Assembly (NCBI GenBank): GCA_037179515.1
Contig: JAXCGZ010007641.1
Coordinates: 1 to 64,000 of the forward strand
DNA length: 64,000 nt
Direction: 5' to 3'
Source: Halocaridina rubra
Taxonomy: Eukaryota > Arthropoda > Malacostraca > Decapoda > Atyidae
Of this stretch, positions 57,601 through 64,000 are shown piece by piece. How positions within the stretch are numbered: the stretch's first letter is position 1; each line of letters starts with the position of its first letter. The notes beneath the pieces were generated by a model. That model worked only from the letters and a program-made list of their open reading frames with translations. It did not search any database and had not been told where the DNA came from. The translations under genes were made by a program, and so were the position numbers.

Positions 57601-58727
57601 AAGTAATTTCCAAGTTCAAAGTTGAGGCTCCTTCCACCAAAGAGGCATATGACCTTATCAGAGTTGGAAGACCAATTCACCGAGCATGGCTGCAAAATAA
57701 AGCCTAATGTACAGGGTGACTTCATTATCCACCCAGCCTCAGCAGAAGCCGCAGAGAAGATCCGCAGCCTAAACTCTCCTCACTTGATAGAGATGAACCC
57801 TGCACTAAAAATAAGAAAATACATTGTCATTGGCTTCCCTGTTGCTTGGTCAGTTGACCTGCTGACCAAGCAAACGTACATTACGGCTGCCTCACGTTGT
57901 TCCTCCAAAATAGAGGGCCAAACATTCCCATCAAAGCAAGTTCTGGTCCACATCTGTGGTCCACCCCCTTCACAAGTAAACCTCGGCATCTGGGGCAAGT
58001 TCTACATAAGAGACTACACCCCAGAACCCCTAAGATGTTTCCGGTGTCAAAGATTTGGGCACCACAGGAATACTTGCCATTTCCCAGAGAGATGTGGAAT
58101 CTGCAGTGGGAAACACTCCACCGACCGCTGCCTTAACAAATTCAAGGCAAAAGAAGCAACAGTTGCCAAGTGCCCGAACTGCAAAGGGAACCATCACGCA
58201 TGGAACAACCGCTGTCCAGAAAGGCTGAAGAGGATTCCTCAAAGAACCCCTCCTTCTACCCCTGTCACCAACCACACCACCCCCAACTTCACCCCAGCTC
58301 CTCCCCCCACCTCCAATCCTTGGCAAATGCCCCCTCCTGCCCCACTCACACCTAACCTCCCCAACCAAAACCCACCACACTACACCAACCCAGCTCCTAA
58401 CACACAGATCACACCTCCTACAGCTTCCACCACTACCCCTACACCAACTCCATCCACCCCATCACACAACACTCACACTCCTACCATCCCCCCAAACAAC
58501 ACTCACACTCCTATCAACTCCACACGCAACACTCACACCAACACCTCCACCCCACGCAACACTCAAACGCACAATACAGTCACACGCAACACCCAGAACA
58601 CTCAGACCACACACACACACAAAAAAAAAATTGAGAACATTTTTCGTGAGGGGAGAGAGAAGCTGCCGTCCAGTTCTGCCTTGAAGGAAATTTAGAAGAG
58701 TTGCCAGAGGTGAAGCCATCACATCAC
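57601..58727 (+). mobile_element. I-type LINE, ORF1 part (left of an insertion)
   Basis: A 5'-truncated I-type LINE starting inside ORF1 and split by the CR1-like LINE at 58728-63371. Continuation is at 63372. Confidence 0.8.
57622..58695 (+). CDS. I-type LINE ORF1 (zinc-knuckle, Pro/Thr-rich), partial
   Basis: A 357-codon frame. The N-terminal domain (IRKYIVIGFPVAWSVDLLTK, GPPPSQVNLGIWGKFYIRDY) leads to three zinc knuckles (CFRCQRFGHHRNTC, CGICSGKHSTDRC, CPNCKGNHHAWNNRC; about residues 138-200) and then a long Thr/Pro/Asn-rich low-complexity tail with (CACA)n-like codons. This is the Gag-like ORF1 of I-type LINEs, which coats the RNA. The start is unsafe: codons upstream of the listed Met in another frame look homologous, so a frameshift near 57640 is likely. 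It ends at an artificial stop just before the CR1-like LINE. Confidence 0.82.
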   Translation: MRLLPPKRHMTLSELEDQFTEHGCKIKPNVQGDFIIHPASAEAAEKIRSLNSPHLIEMNPALKIRKYIVIGFPVAWSVDLLTKQTYITAASRCSSKIEGQTFPSKQVLVHICGPPPSQVNLGIWGKFYIRDYTPEPLRCFRCQRFGHHRNTCHFPERCGICSGKHSTDRCLNKFKAKEATVAKCPNCKGNHHAWNNRCPERLKRIPQRTPPSTPVTNHTTPNFTPAPPPTSNPWQMPPPAPLTPNLPNQNPPHYTNPAPNTQITPPTASTTTPTPTPSTPSHNTHTPTIPPNNTHTPINSTRNTHTNTSTPRNTQTHNTVTRNTQNTQTTHTHKKKIENIFREGREKLPSSSALKEI

Positions 58728-59375
58728 ATTACCTAATTTTTTGTGTAAACTGGGGAAAGCTCTTAAGCCGTTTACCTGATCCTGTGGTTCCATATATTGT
58801 TAAAATCAGTATCCTTCCCATTTATATTAACTTGTTAGTTAGTTTGATACTCGAAATAATTGAATAAGTAAAAAAAAAAAATATATCCACCTGTCAAAAG
58901 TACTGAGTTAAGTTGCCAAGTAGTACAGCTGTCTTATTTTCTTCATTTTTTTTTTGGCTTTTCTTTTTCTTTTAGCTTTCTCTTTTACTATTTTGTTTTT
59001 ATTTTGTATATATATTGAGTTAAATGTAAAGTCTAATCCTGTGATAACATACCTTGGTTAGCAAGTGAGTTTATCAGTTAGGAAGAATATATAGCAGAAA
59101 CAGGTGGGTGCCACCTCAGACACAGGTTCGAATTTTTCCTTCAGGTTTGACTTTTGTTGTTGTTGCATTTTTTTCTTTTTCTTTTTATCCTTAAATTACC
59201 ATGGTCAAGTTTTTAAGTTAAGATGTGCGTTACCAGAAAAGAGATAAACTGAGTCACTAAATAGCACTTATATGGAGATATAAAAATTCGGTGTGAAGCT
59301 TAATTAAAAGTTTTTCTCTTTTTTTTTCCTCTTTCTCGTCTTCTTTCTATATTCTGTGAGAGGGAGAACATAAAA

Positions 59376-60245
59376 ATGACGCCATCTCTGTCCCAAACCT
59401 CTCCCATCCATGGGTCGGTAGGAGGGGTAGCCATCAGGAGACTCAAACAGAAAATCAAGAATTTAGAGGAAATGGTTATAAGCCTTGATGATAAAATTCG
59501 GAATATGGATGGAGAAATGAAAGAGAATGAAACACTCAGAGAGCAAATAAGATCTTTGGAGGAAGCAAATAAAGCACAAGAGCAGGAGAGAAAGGAACTA
59601 GAAAAAAGAATAAAGAAGCTGGAAGGGGAAAAGAGTCAACTAGAATCTAGACTTTCTAAACAAGAAGATAAAAACAAACAGCTGAATGACAACCTAAAGG
59701 AATTAGATGTTAGTTCACTGCTCTCTTCTGAGAGAGACGAGATTACTGCTTGGAATGTCCAGATTAAGGAAAACATTGAACAGTTCAGAAAAGAGTTCCA
59801 GGAGCTGAATATGGAAAATGATGCCATGAAAACTTCCTTTGCTGATGCACTAAAGGGGAATGTGGCAGTAAAAGAGGCTGTAAAGGTGGTGGCACTGGAA
59901 AACATACAAACAGTTGACTATAAAGAGACAGTAATCAAAAAAATGAAAGATGTTGTGATGGAAAGGGCAAACCCACTCATCAAACAGGCACTTGATAAGG
60001 AGAAGACAGTGGTAATCTCAGGCATAAGCGAGTCCCAGGAGCCAACATGGCAGGGGAGACTTGAAGAAAATAAAGCTAGGGTTGTAGACCTGATAAGAAA
60101 GCTTGGAGTAGTATGTGGTCCTGAGGATATTGTAAACATACACCAACTAGGTAAATATTCGAGGGAAGGAAACCCGAGACCAACAAAAGTAACCTTTGAG
60201 AGATGGGAAACATGTAGGGAAATATTGTTGAGAAAAAAAGTCTAA
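59376..60245 (+). CDS. CR1-like LINE ORF1 protein
   Basis: 289 codons from MTPSLSQTSPIHGSVGG. Residues about 20-120 form a heptad-rich coiled coil (IRRLKQKIKNLEEMVISLDD, KKLEGEKSQLESRL). A predicted RNA-binding core follows (VVISGISESQEPTWQGRLEE, LGVVCGPEDIVNIHQLGKYS, PRPTKVTFERWETCR). The frame ends early at RKKV because the A run (AGAAAAAAAGTC) has one base less than in copy 2, which continues about 60 codons. Role: RNA packaging in retrotransposition. It lies about 205 bp before ORF2. Confidence 0.85.
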   Translation: MTPSLSQTSPIHGSVGGVAIRRLKQKIKNLEEMVISLDDKIRNMDGEMKENETLREQIRSLEEANKAQEQERKELEKRIKKLEGEKSQLESRLSKQEDKNKQLNDNLKELDVSSLLSSERDEITAWNVQIKENIEQFRKEFQELNMENDAMKTSFADALKGNVAVKEAVKVVALENIQTVDYKETVIKKMKDVVMERANPLIKQALDKEKTVVISGISESQEPTWQGRLEENKARVVDLIRKLGVVCGPEDIVNIHQLGKYSREGNPRPTKVTFERWETCREILLRKKV

Positions 60246-60450
60246 AAGACCTTCAAGAATTCAAAGAAGTGTTCATTAGATGATACAGAACACAGGAAGA
60301 GATGGGAAACATCAAAAACTTGTTGCAAGAGGCAAGAAGGTTAAATGATGAAAGAAATAAAGAAGAGAAGAAAAATTTTCATTACAGAGTTCTTCCAGAC
60401 AAAGGGGAGATAAAGAAGATAATGACAGAAGATCAGGGGATGGGGCCTTA

Positions 60451-63280
60451 TTAAGATTGTTATACACAAATGCTGATGGATTAGCTGGTAAGGCAGTAGA
60501 ATTAAAAGATAGGATTCACAACAGTAAGGCAGATATAGTAGCAATTACAGAGACTAAGTTGAGTGAGGACATAAACAGTGTCACAGTTTTTCCTAAGGGT
60601 TTCAGAATACTAAGGGTTGAAAGATCTGAGAGGACTGGTGGAGGGATAGCACTGCTCATAAGTGAAAGGATTCAAGTCGAAGAAATAAACTTGGCTATAG
60701 AAATGAGTTCAAGGAATTTCTTGTTGCTCGCATAAATACTGGGTCAGAGAGCATTATAATAACTGTTGTATACAACCCACCAAGGAACCAAAATAGGCTT
60801 GAAATTTATGAGGAAAGTCATATAGGTACTATTGAAGTCATAAACTCAGTTGTTAACATGGCACGGGAGAAAAAATGTAGGATTTTGATTATGGGAGACT
60901 TTAATCATAAAGAGATAGATTGGATAAATCTTGACCCACACAGTGGTGAGGACTCATTCGGGGCAAGATTCCTAGATTGCGTACAAGGGAATTTCCTACA
61001 CCAACATGTAATGGAACCAACAAGAGCCAGGGGTGGGGATGAGCCATCACTACTTGATCTAGTGTTCACAGATAATGTGTTGGATATTGAAAATATTGAG
61101 TATGAACCACCAATTGGAAAGAGTGACCACTGTGTGTTGTTGATGGAGTATATCATTGAAGATATTCTTCCTGAGAGTAGAGGCACTGAGGACATGAGGA
61201 GGAACTATCGGAAAGGAGATTACATCAAAATGAATGAGCTTTTTGCAGTTATTGACTGGAGAACCTTAGTTTACAACAAATCTGTACAAGAAATGTATGA
61301 CATCTTTTGTTAGAAATATGGGAAGATAGTAGATTGCTGCATACCTGTCACCAAAGTAGGTGTAATTCATGCCAGAGAGAAATGGTTTGATAATGGGTGT
61401 AAACGAGCTAAGGAGTGGAGAGACAAGTGCTGGAAAAGGTATAGGAGGAGAAAAAACATAAATGCCTGGCAAACCTACAAAAGAGCAAGAAATGACTACC
61501 TAAGTAAAAGGAGAGAGGCAGAGAGAGACTATGAGAGGGACATCACCAGGAAGGCTAAAGAAAATCCCAAGCTTTTCCACAGCTTTATCAGAGGAAAACT
61601 GAAGGTAAAAGAACAGGTTTTAAGGCTAAAGAGAGCGGATGGAAGCATCACTGAGACGGATGAAGAGATCTGCAAAGAATTGAACAAAGAGTTTCAGTCA
61701 GTATTTACAGTAGAAAATGCCCCACCCCCTCAGATTGCAGTGATAGAAGCTCAAGGGCCGGTATTAGAGAACATCAACCTTACAGCCACAGAGGTATGCA
61801 AAGCGCTGATGGATTTAGATGTTCATAAAGCTACAGGTCCTGATGACATATCCCCTCATGTGCTTAAAAAATGCGCAAACACAATATCAGTGGCATTAAG
61901 TATCATATTTAAGGAGTCACTGGAGTCGGGGGAGATTCCAAGATGCTGGAAACAAGCAAATGTGATACCTATCTTCAAAAAGGGAAGGAGGGATACGGCT
62001 CTGAACTATAGACCAGTTTCCTTGACCAGCATAGTTTGCAAAGTTATGGAGAAACTACTAAGGAAACATATCTCTCTTCACTTGGAATCCTTCAGCTTTT
62101 TGTCAGTGAGGCAAGATGGCTTTAGAGAAGGTAGATCAACAGTAACAAACTTATTAGAATTTTATGATGAGGTAAGCCAAATTCTTACAGGAAAGAGAGG
62201 GCTGGGCAGATTGCATATTCCTAGACTTCCAGAAAGCGTTTGACACTGTTCCACATGGGAGACTTATTAGGAAGCTGCAATCAATGGCTAGAATAGATGG
62301 AAATGTTTTGGAATGGATAAAAACTTACTTAGAAGGAAGGGAACAGAGGGTTAGAGTAAGACACTCAGTGTCTGAATGGAGAAGAGTTAGTAGTGGAGTT
62401 CCACAGGGTTCAGTTTTAGGGCCACTTTTGTTCCTTGTATATGTAAATGACCTACCAGAGTCTGTAAATTCATTTATGAATATGTTTGCAGATGATGCAA
62501 AGATTGTGAAGAAAGTAAAAAACGAGAACAATGGTAGAGAACGTCAGGAGGATCTAAATAATCTGCATGAGTGGTCAGAAAAGTGGCTAATGAAATTCAA
62601 TACTTCAAAATGTAAGGTAATGAGAATGGGTACAAGTGCAAGAAGGCCCAAGCTTGACTACTCGGTGGCTGGAGTACAACTTCAAGAGACAGAAAATGAG
62701 AGAGATCTAGGAGTAAACATACTGGCAGATTTGTCTCCAGAAATACATATAAATGGCATAGTAAGGGCAGCATATGCATTCTTATCAAATGTAAGGGTAG
62801 CCTTCAGGCACATGGACAAGGAAATGTTCAGAAATATTTATGTAACCTATGTGAGGCCAAAACTCGAATATGCAGCCCCCTTTTGGAATCCGCACTTGAA
62901 AAAGCACATAGCTAAGCTTGAAAAAGTTCAAAGACATGCCACGAAACTGGTGCCAGAAATACTCAATCTCAGTTATGATGAGAGGCTGAGGGAATTAGAC
63001 TTACCATCACTCGAAGCTAGAAGAGTGAGGGGGGGATATGGTGACAGTCTTTAAATTCCTTCATGGTTATGATAGAGTGGATAGGGATCGATATTTTGAT
63101 ATGGCTGGCTCTAGAACTAGAGGTCATAGTTTGAAGCTTCGTGAGAAAACTTCTTTGCAGGATGTAAGGAAATACTTTTTCAGTGTAAGAGTAGTTGATA
63201 ATTGGAATTGGCTAAGCGAGGAGGTAGTTAATGCTATCTCAATCCATAGTTTTAAGGACAGGTATGATAAGTATCACTAA
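60451..63280 (+). pseudogene. CR1-like LINE ORF2 (endonuclease-RT), multiply broken
   Basis: APE-type endonuclease: ADIVAITETKLSEDIN, GGGIALLISERIQ, ILIMGDFNHKEIDWINL, IGKSDHCVLLMEY. RT: KATGPDDISPHVLKKC, VIPIFKKGRRDTALNYRPVS, SGVPQGSVLGPLLFLVYVND, FADDAKIVKKVKN. C-terminus: RHMDKEMFRNIYVTYVRPKL and DVRKYFFSVRVVDNWNWLSE. Defects: frameshift near 60720, TAG for Glu at about 61312, frameshift near 62185, and an extra G in the run at 63028-63034. Catalytic residues are otherwise intact, so the lesions look recent. A consensus of the copies in the window would be needed to infer an active ancestor. Confidence 0.88.
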
Positions 63281-63371
63281 GTCTAAAATGGAACCGATCA
63301 GGAGACGGGAAGATACGAGCTTTGGGCTCTTTCCCGTAAACACAATTAGGTAATCACAATTAGGTAATCAC

Positions 63372-64000
63372 TTACCACACTAGGTCCCGGGACCCTAGAC
63401 TTAAATCCCATACCCCCATACCTAAACAGCCTATCCAGACACCTTCCTCTGCCTCCTCTTCCAAACAGCAAACCCTCTTCACAGTAAACGAGCTCACCAA
63501 CCTTCTTATTCAAGCCGTACAGGCAGCCGTCCGACTCCTCGATACCAGAGCCACCACCCAAGATGCCTACAATCAAGTCGTCGAAGTAGCCCACTCCGTT
63601 GTCGCCAACGCCCTCGTCTCCAGAACCCACCAGCAGCCTAAACAACCCACCACTCCTACCACCTCCACCTCCTCAAATCATCAAGATGTCTAATCTCGGG
63701 ATCCTACACTGGAACGCCCAGGGTCTCAGACACAAGGTACAACATCTTGAAGGCATAGCCAAGACTGACAACATTGATGTCATCATGGTTCAAGAAACCC
63801 TGTGCACAGAGCAATACACTCCAAAAATCTCAGGATACAATGGATTCTACCAGCACTGGTCTCCAGGGGAGAGCAGAGGCAGCGCCACCTTCATCAGGGA
63901 AAACCTATTAGCCAAGGAAATAACCCGACCGGTCTACTGCGGCGAAGATGTCCACGTCCTCGCTGTTAACATCCAACTTCAAGGCAGCTGCATAGATCTG
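63372..64000 (+). mobile_element. I-type LINE, continuation right of the insertion
   Basis: The ORF1 C-terminus (LIQAVQAAVRLLDTRATTQD, AYNQVVEVAHSVVANAL) runs to TAA at 63691-63693, then ORF2 starts. It runs off the right edge. Homologous to minus-strand 27197-27880. Confidence 0.8.
63686..64000 (+). CDS. I-type LINE ORF2, endonuclease start (partial)
   Basis: ATG at 63686 overlaps the ORF1 stop (ATGTCTAA). The frame reads MSNLGILHWNAQGLRHKVQH, IDVIMVQETLCTEQYTPKIS, FYQHWSPGESRGSATFIREN and HVLAVNIQLQGSCIDL. W-N-A-Q-G-L and V-Q-E-T (catalytic Glu) mark an APE-type endonuclease that nicks target DNA. Open to the window end, and less decayed than the copy at 27583. Confidence 0.82.
   Translation, partial: MSNLGILHWNAQGLRHKVQHLEGIAKTDNIDVIMVQETLCTEQYTPKISGYNGFYQHWSPGESRGSATFIRENLLAKEITRPVYCGEDVHVLAVNIQLQGSCIDL

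Larger units (their letters stand above)
58728..63371 (+). mobile_element. CR1-like LINE, copy 3 (near full length)
   Basis: About 4.64 kb with a 650-bp 5' region, ORF1 (59376-60245), ORF2 (60451-63280, broken) and a tail with two AATTAGGTAATCAC units ending at 63371. The 5' end starts ATTACCTAATTTTTTGTGTA, which looks like an inverted, diverged copy of the 3' tail. Inserted in ORF1 of an I-type LINE. Confidence 0.85.

Overview
This is eukaryotic, intron-bearing, very repeat-rich DNA. The transposon set (Tigger/pogo elements, BEL/Pao and Gypsy LTR elements, CR1-like, I-type, Jockey-type and RTE-like LINEs, long TA microsatellites) and a recognisable NHLRC2-like host gene suggest an arthropod. 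A decapod crustacean is the most likely guess, but that is inference from transposon flavour and not proven. No prokaryotic-style operon, CRISPR array or defence island is present.

Host gene: the only host gene I can support is the 3' end of an NHLRC2-like gene on the + strand. Three terminal coding exons (18298-18411, 18768-18960, 28881-29131) join in phase. The last intron is about 9.9 kb long and is filled with minus-strand LINEs. The upstream exons were not found, so the gene probably begins before the window.

Region 1-16.7 kb: a nest of Tigger/pogo-type DNA transposons. One large family has CAGTG...CACTG ends and TA target duplications. Most copies are deletion derivatives carrying 160-180 bp internal tandem arrays. 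Two degenerate Tigger transposase genes lie on the - strand (4.4-5.9 and 9.0-10.5 kb) and another family lies on + (7.4-8.7 kb). A tRNA-derived SINE and a 927-bp pogo-like element sit inside one copy. Nearly every long (TA)n tract abuts a Tigger terminus.

Region 16.7-29.7 kb: NHLRC2 exons. The long intron holds an RTE-like LINE (20.2-22.7 kb) and an I-type LINE (22.7-27.9 kb) that is interrupted by a Jockey-type LINE (25.8-26.9 kb).

Region 29.7-36.3 kb: more Tigger derivatives, including one element nested inside another and one whose interior is a long inverted repeat.

Region 36.3-45.5 kb: a Gypsy element (182-bp LTRs, 1126-codon ORF) abutted by a BEL/Pao element (860-bp LTRs, 954-codon ORF), both on -. 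Each ORF is open but carries an in-frame internal deletion. The Gypsy lost the RT end and RNase H, and the BEL lost the catalytic core of RT and everything after the Pao region. Both are therefore probably non-autonomous.

Region 45.5-64 kb: a 1.06-kb tandem array derived from a Tigger element, then several copies of one CR1-like LINE family (48.5-50.4 -, 50.4-51.5 -, 53.2-56.9 +, 58.7-63.4 +). The copies share a distinctive 3' tail that recurs at copy junctions. The last copy splits an I-type LINE whose ORF1 begins at 57.6 kb and resumes at 63.4 kb into ORF2, which runs off the window.
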